A stretch of DNA of 64,000 bases from Chryseobacterium sp. JJR-5R (GTDB taxonomy: Bacteria; Bacteroidota; Bacteroidia; Flavobacteriales; Weeksellaceae). This document shows positions 1-10,368 of the stretch, piece after piece (within the stretch, counting starts at the first letter, position 1; every line of letters begins with the position of its first letter). The stretch spans positions 3,658,001 to 3,722,000 of the forward strand of contig NZ_CP139137.1 in assembly GCF_034047335.1 (NCBI RefSeq). Direction: 5' to 3'. The position numbers were made by a program, and so were the translations under genes. The notes beneath the pieces were generated by a model. It was not told where the DNA came from. It was given only the letters and a program-made list of their open reading frames with translations, and did not search any database.

Positions 1-3000
1 TGCAGATTTTCTCGGGATTTTAATCAAGACCTTACCGGCCTTGATTTTCTCACCGTCGTTTACCATTAAGTGGGCTCCTACCGGTAAGTTGTATGCTTTC
101 TGCTCAACGCCTTTGGAATCTACCACTTTTAAAGTAGGTACGGCTTTCTTGTTTCTGGATTCAGAGATTACTTTCTCTTCAAATCCGGTCTGTTCGTCAA
201 TTTCTAATTGGAATGAAATACCCTGGATGATGTCTTCATATTCTACCTTACCAGCAGTTTCTGCAATGATAACCGCATTATACGGATCCCATCTACAGAT
301 TACATCTCCTTTACTTACTTTGTCACCCGGTTTTACAGCCAGGATGGATCCGTAAGGTACGTTTGCAATCATCAACGGTGTTCTGGATTCGTTATCCGCA
401 ACCAATCTGAATTCCGTAGAACGGGAAACCACTACTTCAGCCGTGTTTCCGTTTTCATCTTCAGAAGTAATTGTTCTTACTTCATCCATTTCAACGATAC
501 CGTCTCTTCTTGCAACGATGGATGGGTTTTCTGAAACGTTACCTGCAGTACCCCCCTGGTGGAAGGTTCTCAGCGTAAGCTGGGTTCCCGGTTCCCCAAT
601 GGACTGTGCTGCAATTACTCCTACCGCTTCACCCATATGGATTACTTTACCGGTGGCTAAGTTTCTACCGTAACATTTTGCGCAGATTCCTTTCTTGGCT
701 TCACAGGTCAACGGTGAACGAACTTCAACCGATTCCAGTGCCGCTTCTTCAATTCTCTTGGCTAATGTTTCATTAATTACCTGATCTGCTTCAGCGATTA
801 ATTCATCACTTTCAGGATCATAAATATTATGAAGGGAAACCCTACCTAAGATTCTTTCGGAGATTCTTTCAACAATCTCGTCATTTTTCTTAAGTGCAGT
901 TACTTCTGTACCTCTCAATGTTCCGCAGTCTGCTTCTGTAACGATAACATCCTGTGCAACGTCTACCAGTCTTCTCGTTAAGTAACCGGCATCGGCCGTC
1001 TTAAGAGCGGTATCCGCAAGACCTTTACGGGCACCGTGGGTAGAGATAAAGTATTCCAAGATGGAAAGACCTTCTTTAAAGTTTGCAAGGATCGGGTTTT
1101 CAATGATCTCCGCACCGGTAGACCCGGCTTTCTGCGGTTTCGCCATCAAACCTCTCATCCCTGATAACTGACGGATCTGTTCCTTGGAACCCCTTGCCCC
1201 GGAGTCAAGCATCATGTATACAGAATTGAATCCACCCTGGTCAACTTTCATTCTGCTCATGATCATCTCCGTTAATCCTGCGTTGGTATTCGTCCAAACG
1301 TCGATTACCTGGTTATAACGCTCGGTATCGGTAATAAGCCCCATGTTATAGTTGGCTCTGATCTCGTCAACCGTTTCGATAGATGTTGCAATCATTTTCT
1401 TTTTCTCAACAGGAACTACAATGTCCCCTAATGAGAAGGAAAGACCGCCTTTGAATGCGTTTGAATACCCTAAGTCTTTCATGGCATCCAGGAACTTCAC
1501 AGTTGTAGGGAAGTCTGTATCATCCAATACCCTACCGATAATGTTTCTTAATGATTTCTTGGTAAGAAGCTCATTGATATATCCTGACTGTTTAGGAACA
1601 ATCTGGTTAAACAGGATTCTTCCTACAGAAGTTTCAATCAGCCTGGTAACAATTTCGCCTTCTTCTTTTACCGGAAGCCTGCATCTTACTTTAGCATTTA
1701 AAGAAACCCTGCCTTCAGCATAAGCGATTTCCGCCTCTTCAGGAGAATAGAATACAAGACCTTCGCCTTTTACTTTCATATCGTCCGTAGAGCTTAATTC
1801 TTTGGTCATGAAATAAAGACCAAGAACCATGTCCTGAGAAGGTACGGTAATAGGAGAACCGTTTGCCGGGTTCAGGATGTTCTGAGATCCCAGCATCAAC
1901 AGCTGCGCTTCAAGGATCGCTTCAGGACCTAACGGTAAATGTACCGCCATCTGGTCACCGTCGAAATCGGCATTGAAGGCCGTTGTTACCAACGGGTGAA
2001 GCTGGATCGCTTTCCCTTCGATCATTTTAGGCTGGAATGCTTGGATCCCCAGTCTGTGAAGCGTAGGTGCCCTGTTCAGAAGAACCGGGTGGCCTTTCAT
2101 CACATTTTCAAGGATATCATATACTACAGGCTCTTTCCTGTCAATAATTCTTTTTGCGGACTTTACTGTTTTTACAATTCCTCTTTCAATCAGTTTTCTG
2201 ATGATAAACGGTTTGTAAAGCTCAGCTGCCATATCTTTAGGGATACCGCATTCGTGAAGCTGCAGGTTAGGACCTACGACAATTACCGAACGCGCCGAGT
2301 AATCCACCCTTTTCCCTAATAAGTTCTGACGGAAACGCCCCTGCTTACCTTTCAGTGAATCTGAAAGTGATTTCAACGGTCGGTTGGATTCAGATTTTAC
2401 GGCTGAAGATTTTCTTGTATTATCGAACAATGAATCTACTGATTCCTGAAGCATACGCTTTTCGTTTCTTAAGATTACTTCAGGAGCTTTGATCTCCAGC
2501 AATCTCTTCAAACGGTTATTCCTGATAATTACCCTTCTGTAAAGGTCATTTAAATCGGATGTTGCGAAACGCCCTCCATCCAACGGAACCAATGGTCTCA
2601 ATTCCGGCGGTATAACAGGAAGCACACGCATAATCATCCACTCCGGCTTATTGATCATCCTTGTATTGGCACCTCTCAATGCTTCTACAACGTTCAGTCT
2701 TTTTAAAGCTTCGGTTCTTCTCTGTTTGGAACCTTCGTTGTGCGCTTTATGTCTTAAATCGAAAGACAGGGCATCAAGGTCGATTCTCTTCAACAGTTCT
2801 TCTACCGCTTCAGCACCCATTTTGGCGATGAATTTGTTCGGATCTGAATCATCAAGATACTGGTTCTCCACCGGAAGTGTCTCCATGATATCCAGATATT
2901 CCTCTTCTGTCAGGAATTCCATGTTATCAAAATCGGAACCGTCTAATTTCTTGGCAATCCCCTGCTGAATCACCACATATCTTTCGTAATAGATGATCAT

Positions 3001-3387
3001 ATCCAATTTCTTGGAAGGAATTCCTAAAAGGTAACCGATTTTATTCGGTAAAGAACGGAAATACCAGATGTGAGCAATAGGAACTACCAGATTGATATGT
3101 CCGATTCTCTCTCTTCTTACTTTCTTCTCCGTAACCTCTACTCCACAACGGTCACAAACGATCCCTTTATAACGGATTCTCTTGTATTTACCACAAGCAC
3201 ATTCGTAATCTTTGATAGGACCGAAGATCTTTTCACAGAACAGACCGTCCCTTTCAGGCTTGTGCGTTCTGTAGTTAATGGTTTCCGGCTTTAAAACCTC
3301 TCCTCTCGAATCCTGTAAAATGGACTCCGGAGAAGCTAAACCGATGGTTATTTTATTAAATCTACTTGATTTATTTTTATTTGACAT
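1..3387 (-). CDS. rpoC: DNA-directed RNA polymerase subunit beta' (C-terminus beyond window)
   Basis: Largest subunit of RNA polymerase. The frame is open from the ATG at 3387 to the window edge: 1129 codons of a protein normally about 1400 in this phylum, so the C-terminal fifth is missing. The N-terminal zinc-binding cysteines are visible (CACGKYKR...CDRCG), and the catalytic Mg-binding motif NADFDGDQM falls at residues 472-480 (D474, D476, D478). It follows rpoB by 82 nt on the same strand with no terminator between them, so it is co-transcribed. The start is supported by the typical opening [12 protein letters not shown]. Identification is certain; only the end is unseen. Confidence 0.98.
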   Translation of the reverse strand, partial: MSNKNKSSRFNKITIGLASPESILQDSRGEVLKPETINYRTHKPERDGLFCEKIFGPIKDYECACGKYKRIRYKGIVCDRCGVEVTEKKVRRERIGHINLVVPIAHIWYFRSLPNKIGYLLGIPSKKLDMIIYYERYVVIQQGIAKKLDGSDFDNMEFLTEEEYLDIMETLPVENQYLDDSDPNKFIAKMGAEAVEELLKRIDLDALSFDLRHKAHNEGSKQRRTEALKRLNVVEALRGANTRMINKPEWMIMRVLPVIPPELRPLVPLDGGRFATSDLNDLYRRVIIRNNRLKRLLEIKAPEVILRNEKRMLQESVDSLFDNTRKSSAVKSESNRPLKSLSDSLKGKQGRFRQNLLGKRVDYSARSVIVVGPNLQLHECGIPKDMAAELYKPFIIRKLIERGIVKTVKSAKRIIDRKEPVVYDILENVMKGHPVLLNRAPTLHRLGIQAFQPKMIEGKAIQLHPLVTTAFNADFDGDQMAVHLPLGPEAILEAQLLMLGSQNILNPANGSPITVPSQDMVLGLYFMTKELSSTDDMKVKGEGLVFYSPEEAEIAYAEGRVSLNAKVRCRLPVKEEGEIVTRLIETSVGRILFNQIVPKQSGYINELLTKKSLRNIIGRVLDDTDFPTTVKFLDAMKDLGYSNAFKGGLSFSLGDIVVPVEKKKMIATSIETVDEIRANYNMGLITDTERYNQVIDVWTNTNAGLTEMIMSRMKVDQGGFNSVYMMLDSGARGSKEQIRQLSGMRGLMAKPQKAGSTGAEIIENPILANFKEGLSILEYFISTHGARKGLADTALKTADAGYLTRRLVDVAQDVIVTEADCGTLRGTEVTALKKNDEIVERISERILGRVSLHNIYDPESDELIAEADQVINETLAKRIEEAALESVEVRSPLTCEAKKGICAKCYGRNLATGKVIHMGEAVGVIAAQSIGEPGTQLTLRTFHQGGTAGNVSENPSIVARRDGIVEMDEVRTITSEDENGNTAEVVVSRSTEFRLVADNESRTPLMIANVPYGSILAVKPGDKVSKGDVICRWDPYNAVIIAETAGKVEYEDIIQGISFQLEIDEQTGFEEKVISESRNKKAVPTLKVVDSKGVEQKAYNLPVGAHLMVNDGEKIKAGKVLIKIPRKSA

Positions 3388-3469
3388 TTTTTAGATTTTA
3401 GATTTTGGATTATAAATTCCGGATTATAAATTCTGAAACGATTCAGAATTCAACATTCAAAATTTAAAA

Positions 3470-6400
3470 TTATTCCTCAAGTCTTACATCAAGTCCAAGT
3501 CCTTGTAACTCGTGAAGTAATACGTTGAAAGATTCAGGAATACCAGGTTCCGGCATCGATTCACCTTTCGCAATGGCTTCATAAGTTTTCGCTCTACCAA
3601 TTACGTCATCAGATTTCACAGTCAGGATTTCTCTCAGGATATTGGATGCTCCGAACGCTTCAAGTGCCCAAACCTCCATCTCTCCGAATCTCTGGCCTCC
3701 GAACTGAGCTTTACCTCCTAACGGCTGCTGCGTAATCAGTGAGTAAGGTCCGATGGAACGTGCGTGCATTTTATCATCCACCATGTGCCCTAATTTCAGC
3801 ATGTAGATAATACCTACGGTTGCTGCCTGTGTGAACCTTTCTCCGGTACCTCCGTCATAAAGATATGTATGACCGAATTTAGGAAGGCCTGCTTTCTCTG
3901 TATACTCTGTAATCTGATCAAGCGTAGCCCCGTCAAAGATCGGTGTAGCGAACTTCATTCCCAGTTTCTGACCCGCCCATCCGAGAACGGTTTCATAGAT
4001 CTGCCCGATGTTCATACGGGAAGGTACCCCAAGCGGGTTCAGTACGATGTCTACCGGTGTCCCGTCTTCAAGGAACGGCATATCTTCTTCACGAACGATT
4101 CTTGAAACAATCCCTTTGTTACCGTGACGTCCTGCCATTTTATCCCCTACATTCAGCTTACGCTTTTTAGCGATGTATACTTTAGCCAGCTTCATAATAC
4201 CTGCAGGCAGTTCATCCCCGATAGAAATTGCGAATTTCTCACGGTTTTTAACCCCCTGGATATCATTGAATTTGATTTTATAGTTGTGAATCAACTGTTT
4301 GATCAATTCATTCTTATCGTTATCAACCGTCCAGTCTGCACCGCTTACGTTAACGTAATCTTCAACGGAGGTCAATAATTTATGCGTGAATTTAATTCCT
4401 TTACCGATAATTTCTTCATCAAGGTCATTTTTCACACCCTGAGAAGTTTTGCCGCTAACCAGTGTATTCAGTTTCTCGATTAAAGTATTTCTCAGCTCGT
4501 CAAACTTAGCTTTGTAGGTATTTTCAATCTCTTCAAGCTTAAGTTTTTCTTCGCTTCTTTTCTTTTTATCCTTAATATTTCTTGAGAATAACTTTTTATT
4601 GATCACCACCCCTCTTAATGAAGAGTCAGCTTTCAATGAAGCATCTTTTACATCACCGGCCTTGTCTCCGAAGATCGCTCTCAAAAGCTTTTCTTCCGGA
4701 GTCGGGTCAGATTCACCTTTCGGTGTGATCTTACCGATCATGATATCACCAGGCTTCACTTCAGCACCGATTCTGATCATTCCGTTTTCGTCAAGATCTT
4801 TGGTCGCTTCTTCAGAAACGTTAGGAATATCTGCTGTCAGTTCTTCCATACCCAATTTGGTATCACGGACTTCAAGAGAGTATTCATCTACGTGGATCGA
4901 AGTAAACCAGTCTTCACGAACAACTTTTTCATTGATTACGATTGCATCCTCGAAGTTGTATCCTTTCCAAGGCATGAACGCAACCACTAAGTTTCTCCCT
5001 AAAGCCAATTCTCCTTTTTCAGTAGCATAACCATCACAAAGCACCTGTCCTTTTTCCACGGTATCCCCTACTCTTACGTTTGGTCTCAGGGTAATGGTTG
5101 TACTCTGGTTGGTTTTTCTGAACTTGGTCAGTTTATATGTTTTAGTAGCAGACTCGAACTGTACCAGATCTTCGTCTTCACTTCTTTCATATTTGATAAT
5201 GATCTTATCCGCATCTACGTATTCTACCGTACCGGTACCTTCAGCATTGATCAAAATCCTTGAATCTCTTGCCACCTGCTGCTCAAGCCCTGTACCTACA
5301 ATCGGAGCCTGCGGCTTCAGTAAAGGAACTGCCTGACGCATCATGTTGGAGCCCATCAATGCACGGTTTGCATCATCATGTTCCAGAAACGGAATCAATG
5401 AAGCGGAAATACCGGAAATCTGGTTCGGTGCTACATCGATAAGGTTTACCTGAGAAGGTTCCACTACCGGGTAATCGCCATCCAGCCTTGCAATAATCCT
5501 GTCTGTTAGGAATTCACCGCTATCATTCAGCTCAACGTTTGCCTGGGCAATTACTTTGTCTTCTTCGTCCTCCGCATTTAAGTAGATAGGATCAGCATTA
5601 AGATCAATCTTGCTGTCAGCTACTTTTCTGTACGGTGTTTCGATGAAACCAAGCCTGTTGATTTTAGCATAGATACCCAAAGATGAAATCAAACCGATGT
5701 TTGGTCCTTCCGGAGTTTCAATCGGGCAGATTCTTCCGTAGTGGGTATGGTGAACGTCACGAACCTCGAAACCTGCTCTTTCTCTTGATAAACCGCCGGG
5801 CCCTAGGGCAGAAAGCCTACGCTTATGCGTGATTTCTGACAATGGGTTAGTCTGGTCCATAAACTGAGAAAGCTGGTTGGTACCGAAGAATGAGTTGATT
5901 ACCGATGTTAACGTCTTTGCGTTAACAAGGTCCAGCGGTGTAAAAATTTCGTTATCTCTAACGTTCATCCTTTCCTTGATGGTTCTTGCAATTCTTGAAA
6001 GACCTACGCCGAACTGTCCTGCCAACTGCTCACCAACCGTTTTAATTCTTCTGTTTGATAAGTGGTCAATATCATCAACATCAGTTTTTGAGTTTACTAA
6101 CTCAATTAGGTGTCTTACAATCGCAATGATATCTTCTTTTGTAAGCACTTCAGTGGTAGTCGGGATGTTTAGGCTTAACTTTTTGTTCAGTCTGTAACGT
6201 CCAACTTCACCTAATGAATACCTCTGCTCAGAGAAGAATAATTTTTCAATAATTCCCCTTGCCGTTTCCTCATCGGGCGGATCTGCATTTCTTAACTGAC
6301 GGTAGATATATTCAACCGCTTCTTTTTCAGAGTTGGTTGGGTCTTTCTGTAACGTATTCTGGATGATAGAGAATTCGTTTGAATTTTCTTTGTGAATCAG

Positions 6401-7291
6401 TATTGATTTCACCCCAGCGTCCAAGATAAGATCCAAGTGTTCTTTTTCAAGAATTGTTTCTCTGTCCAGGATGATTTCATTTCTTTCGATAGAAACCACT
6501 TCACCTGTATCTTCATCTACGAAATCTTCGAACCATGTGTTCAAAACTCTCGCAGCCAATGTTCTTCCTTCTACTTTTTTAAGGGCGGCTTTAGAAACTT
6601 TCACTTCTTCGGCAAGGTCAAAGATCTGAAGGATATCCTTATCAGATTCATAACCGATCGCTCTCAACAGTGTAGTTAACGGTAATTTTTTCTTACGGTC
6701 GATATACGCGTACATTACGCTGTTGATATCGGTTGTAAATTCCATCCAAGATCCTTTGAAAGGGATAATTCTTGAATAGTAAAGTTTGGTTCCGTTCGCG
6801 TGGTAAGTCTGTCCGAAGAATACACCGGGTGAACGGTGAAGCTGCGTAACAATAACTCTCTCAGCACCATTGATGATGAAAGATCCGCTAGGCGTCATAT
6901 AAGGAACCGGGCCTAAATATACATCCTGAACCACGGTCTGGAAATCCTCGTGCTCAGGGTCTGTACAATACAATTTAAGTCTTGCTTTAAGAGGAACGGA
7001 ATACGTCAGTCCTCTTTCCACACACTCATCAATTGAATAACGCGGAGAATCTACCAGATAATCCAGGAATTCCAATACGAATTGGTTTCTGGAGTCTGTA
7101 ATCGGGAAGTTTTCCTGAAAAGTCTTGTAAAGACCTTCATCCGTTCTGTCTTCAGGAAGCGTATCCAGCTGGAAAAACTCTCTGAAAGACTCAATCTGGA
7201 TATCCAGGAAGTCAGGAGTAATGATTTTTCCTTTTGCTGAAGAGAAATTAATTCTCGGCGTTCCCTTAGTTGTTGCTGTTGTTTTACTCAT
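3470..7291 (-). CDS. rpoB: DNA-directed RNA polymerase subunit beta
   Basis: Second-largest RNA polymerase subunit, 1273 residues, the usual length for Bacteroidota. The rifampicin-binding region is at residues 470-505 and is wild type at the classical resistance positions: D479, H489 and S494 correspond to E. coli D516, H526 and S531. The C-terminal region near residue 1180 has the conserved [25 protein letters not shown]-type segment. The gene has its own promoter (7611-7642) and a leader of about 310 nt. A terminator after rplL (7844-7876) separates it from the ribosomal protein genes, so rpoBC is a distinct transcription unit here. Confidence 0.99.
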   Translation of the reverse strand: MSKTTATTKGTPRINFSSAKGKIITPDFLDIQIESFREFFQLDTLPEDRTDEGLYKTFQENFPITDSRNQFVLEFLDYLVDSPRYSIDECVERGLTYSVPLKARLKLYCTDPEHEDFQTVVQDVYLGPVPYMTPSGSFIINGAERVIVTQLHRSPGVFFGQTYHANGTKLYYSRIIPFKGSWMEFTTDINSVMYAYIDRKKKLPLTTLLRAIGYESDKDILQIFDLAEEVKVSKAALKKVEGRTLAARVLNTWFEDFVDEDTGEVVSIERNEIILDRETILEKEHLDLILDAGVKSILIHKENSNEFSIIQNTLQKDPTNSEKEAVEYIYRQLRNADPPDEETARGIIEKLFFSEQRYSLGEVGRYRLNKKLSLNIPTTTEVLTKEDIIAIVRHLIELVNSKTDVDDIDHLSNRRIKTVGEQLAGQFGVGLSRIARTIKERMNVRDNEIFTPLDLVNAKTLTSVINSFFGTNQLSQFMDQTNPLSEITHKRRLSALGPGGLSRERAGFEVRDVHHTHYGRICPIETPEGPNIGLISSLGIYAKINRLGFIETPYRKVADSKIDLNADPIYLNAEDEEDKVIAQANVELNDSGEFLTDRIIARLDGDYPVVEPSQVNLIDVAPNQISGISASLIPFLEHDDANRALMGSNMMRQAVPLLKPQAPIVGTGLEQQVARDSRILINAEGTGTVEYVDADKIIIKYERSEDEDLVQFESATKTYKLTKFRKTNQSTTITLRPNVRVGDTVEKGQVLCDGYATEKGELALGRNLVVAFMPWKGYNFEDAIVINEKVVREDWFTSIHVDEYSLEVRDTKLGMEELTADIPNVSEEATKDLDENGMIRIGAEVKPGDIMIGKITPKGESDPTPEEKLLRAIFGDKAGDVKDASLKADSSLRGVVINKKLFSRNIKDKKKRSEEKLKLEEIENTYKAKFDELRNTLIEKLNTLVSGKTSQGVKNDLDEEIIGKGIKFTHKLLTSVEDYVNVSGADWTVDNDKNELIKQLIHNYKIKFNDIQGVKNREKFAISIGDELPAGIMKLAKVYIAKKRKLNVGDKMAGRHGNKGIVSRIVREEDMPFLEDGTPVDIVLNPLGVPSRMNIGQIYETVLGWAGQKLGMKFATPIFDGATLDQITEYTEKAGLPKFGHTYLYDGGTGERFTQAATVGIIYMLKLGHMVDDKMHARSIGPYSLITQQPLGGKAQFGGQRFGEMEVWALEAFGASNILREILTVKSDDVIGRAKTYEAIAKGESMPEPGIPESFNVLLHELQGLGLDVRLEE

Positions 7292-7604
7292 AAAACTTTT
7301 AAAGAAAGGGTTAAAAAATATTTTGATTTACAAAAAATATCAGAAAAAGGCAAAAAGCAAGTTAAAAATCAAAAGGTTAAAGTGTTTTTGGCGCTCACAG
7401 AGGACCTCAATTTTTTTTAAACTCAGCACTTGGCTCTTTCTAACTGCAACGCTGGTATATCTTTTCACAGCGTAATGCAAAATATTTTTATTACTTCTGG
7501 GCAAGGCCTGTCATAATATCTATAAACACGAAATCCCTTTCACTTTTATGAAAGAGCTGTTATTCAGTATTTTATAGATGTATGTATAATTATTCGCGCC
7601 AAAA
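7292..7604 (-). promoter_or_regulatory. Long 5' leader of rpoBC
   Basis: About 310 nt lie between the predicted rpoB transcription start (near 7604) and the rpoB ATG, with no convincing ORF on either strand. The distal part holds short self-complementary stretches, for example an arm pair around CTCTTTCA/TGAAAG near 7540-7560, and the proximal part is A/T-rich with T-runs. I cannot assign a known regulatory RNA family. A leader this long suggests post-transcriptional control or a processing site, but that is inference. Confidence 0.4.
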
Positions 7605-7610
7605 GAGAGG

Positions 7611-7642
7611 CAAAGATACAATAATTTATCCGGAATAACAAA
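7611..7642 (-). promoter_or_regulatory. Bacteroidota-type promoter of rpoB
   Basis: On the minus strand TTTG (7639-7642) is followed after 20 nt by TATCTTTG (7611-7618), a full match to the primary sigma factor consensus of this phylum (TTTG-N17-23-TAnnTTTG). It lies upstream of the rpoB leader and downstream of the rplL terminator, so it would drive rpoBC independently. Confidence 0.75.
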
Positions 7643-7699
7643 TAAACTATTTCATAATGAATCAGTTAAGACTTGAATGAATATAAACCGCCCGTACCC

Positions 7700-7784
7700 T
7701 TAGCCCCGATAGAAGCGGCTACCCCGCAGCAGCCGGGCCTCAGGAGCGTGCGAGGAGTAAAAGCGGATAGCGGGATAAAGCTCC
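7700..7784. repeat. Flavobacterial intergenic repeat element with conserved ends
   Basis: An 85-bp segment begins TTAGCCCCGATAGAAGCGGC and ends AGCGGATAGCGGGATAAAGC followed by TCC. These two end modules are an intergenic element I recall from many Flavobacteriia genomes, with a variable middle; here the middle is a short G+C-rich sequence. The ends are imperfect inverted repeats of each other. It is much more G+C-rich than its surroundings. It is non-coding, function unknown. Family recognition is from memory and only one copy is in this window. Confidence 0.5.
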
Positions 7785-7843
7785 AAATAAATATCCGGAA
7801 TTAAATATTTCTCCTGAAGTGAGCAATAACAGAAACTTTCAAC

Positions 7844-7876
7844 AACAAAAAAGCCCGGACACTTATGCCCGGGCTT
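7844..7876 (-). terminator. Rho-independent terminator of rplKAJL
   Basis: The hairpin AAGCCCGG (7851-7858) / CCGGGCTT (7869-7876) is followed on the minus strand by a run of six T. It sits 25 nt beyond the rplL stop codon and ends the ribosomal protein operon before rpoB. Confidence 0.85.
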
Positions 7877-7900
7877 ATATTTTAAGGTAAAAAACCAGAA

Positions 7901-8269
7901 TTATTTCAATTCTACTTCAGCACCAGCTTCTTCCAATTGCTTTTTAAGCGCTTCAGCTTCGTCTTTAGAGATCCCTGTTTTGATTGCAGCAGGAGCACTG
8001 TCTACGATATCTTTAGCTTCTTTAAGACCAGCACCAGTTAAATCTTTTACCAATTTAACGATTGCTAATTTAGAAGCACCTGCAGCTTTAAGAATTACGT
8101 CGAATTCAGTTTTCTCTTCAGCAGCTTCACCTGCACCACCTGCAGCAACTACTACAGCAGCAGCAGCCGGCTCAATTCCGTACTCGTCCTTAAGGATAGC
8201 AGCTAATTCGTTTACGTCTTTTACGGTTAAGTTTACTAGCGTTTCAGCTAAATTTTTTAAATCTGACAT
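7901..8269 (-). CDS. rplL: 50S ribosomal protein L7/L12
   Basis: Stalk protein of the large ribosomal subunit, 122 residues (normal length). The N-terminal dimerisation domain (about 1-35) is followed by an Ala/Val-rich hinge near residues 36-45 and the C-terminal factor-binding domain with the signature [20 protein letters not shown]. It is last in the rplK-rplA-rplJ-rplL unit, 46 nt after rplJ, and is followed by a strong terminator. Binding partners are L10 and the translation GTPases such as EF-Tu, encoded about 8 kb upstream on the same strand. Confidence 0.99.
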   Translation of the reverse strand: MSDLKNLAETLVNLTVKDVNELAAILKDEYGIEPAAAAVVVAAGGAGEAAEEKTEFDVILKAAGASKLAIVKLVKDLTGAGLKEAKDIVDSAPAAIKTGISKDEAEALKKQLEEAGAEVELK

Positions 8270-8315
8270 TGTTGTAATGTTTTTGTTGATTATTTATTTA
8301 ATTTTTTGAGTGTAA

Positions 8316-8903
8316 TTATTCAGCAGCCGGAGTTTCTTCGGTGCTTTCTGCGGATGCTTCAGGAGCGTCAGCAGTTTTTTCTTCTTCAGCAGGAGCCGCT
8401 TCTTCAGCGTTTGCTTCTGCAGATTCAGATTTATTCTGAAGAGCAGAAACCACTCTCTGGATTGGAGACTGAAGCAATCCGATGATTTCACCGATCATTT
8501 CTTCTCTTGACTTAATGCTTACTAAAGCATCAAGGTTGTTGTCACCAACATAGAATGTTTCCTGTACAAAAGCAGACTTCAATGCCGGCTTTTCTTCTTT
8601 CTTTCTGAAGTCTTTGATTAATTTTGCAGGCGCGTTTGCCGTTTCAGCAATCATCAAAGCAGAGTTTCCTTTAAATGTTTCAAACATTTCAGAGTAATCC
8701 ACACCTTCAATCTGCTCCATTGCTTTTTGTAAAAGTGTGTTTTTCACTACTTTTACTTTAATATTCTGCTTGAAAGCCTGTCTTCTGAAATCTGAAGATT
8801 TAGCAGCGTTCAAACCGTCAAGATCAGCTACATAAACTACTTTAGCATCCTGAAGCAAATCTTTGATCTCTTGTATTGCTACAACTTTTTGGTCTTTTGT
8901 CAT
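8316..8903 (-). CDS. rplJ: 50S ribosomal protein L10 with long acidic tail
   Basis: Anchors the L7/L12 stalk to the large ribosomal subunit. Residues 1 to about 155 are a standard L10. The remaining 35-40 residues are a low-complexity Ala/Glu/Ser tail (EANAEEAAPAEEE...ESTEETPAAE), making the protein 195 residues against about 165-175 typically. No L10-leader space exists upstream, because rplA ends only 17 nt before it. A shadow reading frame in the same stretch (8294-8491) is an artefact of the repetitive tail. Confidence 0.98.
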   Translation of the reverse strand: MTKDQKVVAIQEIKDLLQDAKVVYVADLDGLNAAKSSDFRRQAFKQNIKVKVVKNTLLQKAMEQIEGVDYSEMFETFKGNSALMIAETANAPAKLIKDFRKKEEKPALKSAFVQETFYVGDNNLDALVSIKSREEMIGEIIGLLQSPIQRVVSALQNKSESAEANAEEAAPAEEEKTADAPEASAESTEETPAAE

Positions 8904-8920
8904 TGTCTTAAGGATTATAA

Positions 8921-9613
8921 TTAGTTAACAGCTTTAGTATCGATTGCAATACCCGGGCTCATGGTAGAAGACAGATAAATGCTCTTCACATAAGTACCTT
9001 TGGCAGCAGTCGGTTTCATTTTAATCAATGTAGAAATTAATTCCTGAGCATTTTCCCTGATTTTGGCAGCATCAAAAGATACTTTACCGATACCTGCGTG
9101 GATAATACCGTATTTGTCTACTTTGAAGTCAATTTTACCTGCTTTTACTTCAGTTACCGCTTTACCGATTTCCATCGTTACCGTACCTGATTTCGGGTTA
9201 GGCATCAAACCTCTTGGTCCTAAAACCCTACCCAAAGGTCCTAATTTACCCATAACAGCCGGCATGGTAACAATAACGTCAACATCTGTCCAGCCTTCTT
9301 TTATTTTCTGTAAATATTCGTCAAGACCTACATAGTCAGCACCCGCTTCTTTAGCCTCTGCTTCTTTATCCGGAGTTACCAAAGCCAGAACTTTGATGTC
9401 TTTACCGGTACCGTGAGGAAGAGATACTACACCTCTTACCATCTGGTTAGCTTTTCTAGGGTCTACACCTAAACGTACAGCGATATCTACGGAAGCATCA
9501 AACTTTGCCGTGTTCACTTCTTTTACAAGAGCTGAACCTTCCTCAAGGTTATAGATTCTTCCTTTTTCTACTTTGCTTAAAGCTTCTTTCTGCTTTTTAG
9601 TCAATTTTGCCAT
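8921..9613 (-). CDS. rplA: 50S ribosomal protein L1
   Basis: Binds 23S rRNA and forms the L1 stalk involved in release of deacylated tRNA; in many bacteria it is also the translational repressor of its own operon. The 230-residue length matches the family. Recognisable segments include [19 protein letters not shown] and the C-terminal [18 protein letters not shown]. It starts 11 nt after rplK and is translated from the same transcript. Confidence 0.99.
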   Translation of the reverse strand: MAKLTKKQKEALSKVEKGRIYNLEEGSALVKEVNTAKFDASVDIAVRLGVDPRKANQMVRGVVSLPHGTGKDIKVLALVTPDKEAEAKEAGADYVGLDEYLQKIKEGWTDVDVIVTMPAVMGKLGPLGRVLGPRGLMPNPKSGTVTMEIGKAVTEVKAGKIDFKVDKYGIIHAGIGKVSFDAAKIRENAQELISTLIKMKPTAAKGTYVKSIYLSSTMSPGIAIDTKAVN

Positions 9614-9624
9614 TTCAATACGTT

Positions 9625-10068
9625 TTAAGCGTTAGCTGGTTTAGTTCCTGTTACTCTCAATCCCATAGATCTTGCAGTACCTGCCACCATAGAAATAGCT
9701 GAATCCATTGTGAAGCAGTTAAGGTCGCCCATTTTATCTTCAGCGATTTTCTGAACCTGAGCCCAAGATACAGCACCTACTTTGTTTCTGTTCGGTTCAC
9801 CGGAACCTCCCTTGATTTTAGCTGCATCCATCAACTGGATCGCTGCAGGTGGAGTTTTAATTACGAATTCAAAAGATTTGTCTTCGTACACTGTAATTAC
9901 TACAGGTAAAACTTGCCCTGGCTTATCTTGGGTTCTCCCGTTAAATTGCTTACAAAACTCCATGATGTTCACACCTGCAGAACCCAATGCCGGGCCTACT
10001 GGTGGAGAAGGGTTAGCTGCGCCACCTTTCACCTGAAGTTTTACCATTTTAAAGACTTTTTTAGCCAT
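9625..10068 (-). CDS. rplK: 50S ribosomal protein L11
   Basis: Part of the GTPase-associated centre of the large subunit. The 147 residues include the Pro-rich N-terminal motif [17 protein letters not shown], which contacts 23S rRNA and is the usual site of thiopeptide resistance changes; no unusual residue is apparent. It is first in the rplKAJL unit and has its own consensus promoter about 100 nt upstream. In most relatives nusG lies directly upstream, but here 4.6 kb of unrelated genes intervene. Confidence 0.99.
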   Translation of the reverse strand: MAKKVFKMVKLQVKGGAANPSPPVGPALGSAGVNIMEFCKQFNGRTQDKPGQVLPVVITVYEDKSFEFVIKTPPAAIQLMDAAKIKGGSGEPNRNKVGAVSWAQVQKIAEDKMGDLNCFTMDSAISMVAGTARSMGLRVTGTKPANA

Positions 10069-10165
10069 TTTTTGTTTTTTAAATTTGAATAATTAATGAG
10101 TTTGGAAGCATTATTATTCAGCAGGTTACCCATTCTCACATTAGATGAACCTACTTTTCGGATTG

Positions 10166-10196
10166 CAAAAGTATAAAATATTTTTGGAATAGCAAA
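10166..10196 (-). promoter_or_regulatory. Bacteroidota-type promoter of rplKAJL
   Basis: On the minus strand TTTG (10193-10196) is separated by 19 nt from TACTTTTG (10166-10173), a full consensus match. Transcription would start near 10159, giving a leader of about 90 nt before rplK. It lets the ribosomal protein genes be expressed without nusG readthrough. Confidence 0.8.
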
Positions 10197-10261
10197 TACT
10201 TAACTCATTAAAGTTCAGAAATTAATACATAAACCAAATTATACATCCTCAGTACCGGTTT

Positions 10262-10297
10262 TAATAAAAATTACCGTTTATTGCTAAACGGTAATTT
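10262..10297 (-). terminator. Terminator of the metzincin operon
   Basis: A perfect 12-bp stem, AAATTACCGTTT (10268-10279) / AAACGGTAATTT (10286-10297), is followed on the minus strand by a T-rich tail. It lies about 70 nt after the stop codon of the metalloprotease and before the rplK promoter, insulating the inserted genes from the ribosomal operon. Confidence 0.8.
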
Positions 10298-10368
10298 ATC
10301 TTTGTGAAAACAGAAGCCTATTTTGTTTTATTATTGCCGTAATTCAGCACGGTATTCAATAAGGATTA

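Noticed and set aside
1352-1723. Long plus-strand ORFs opposite rpoC, rpoB, czcA and the T9SS proteases
   Set aside because: Antisense shadows of well-identified genes.
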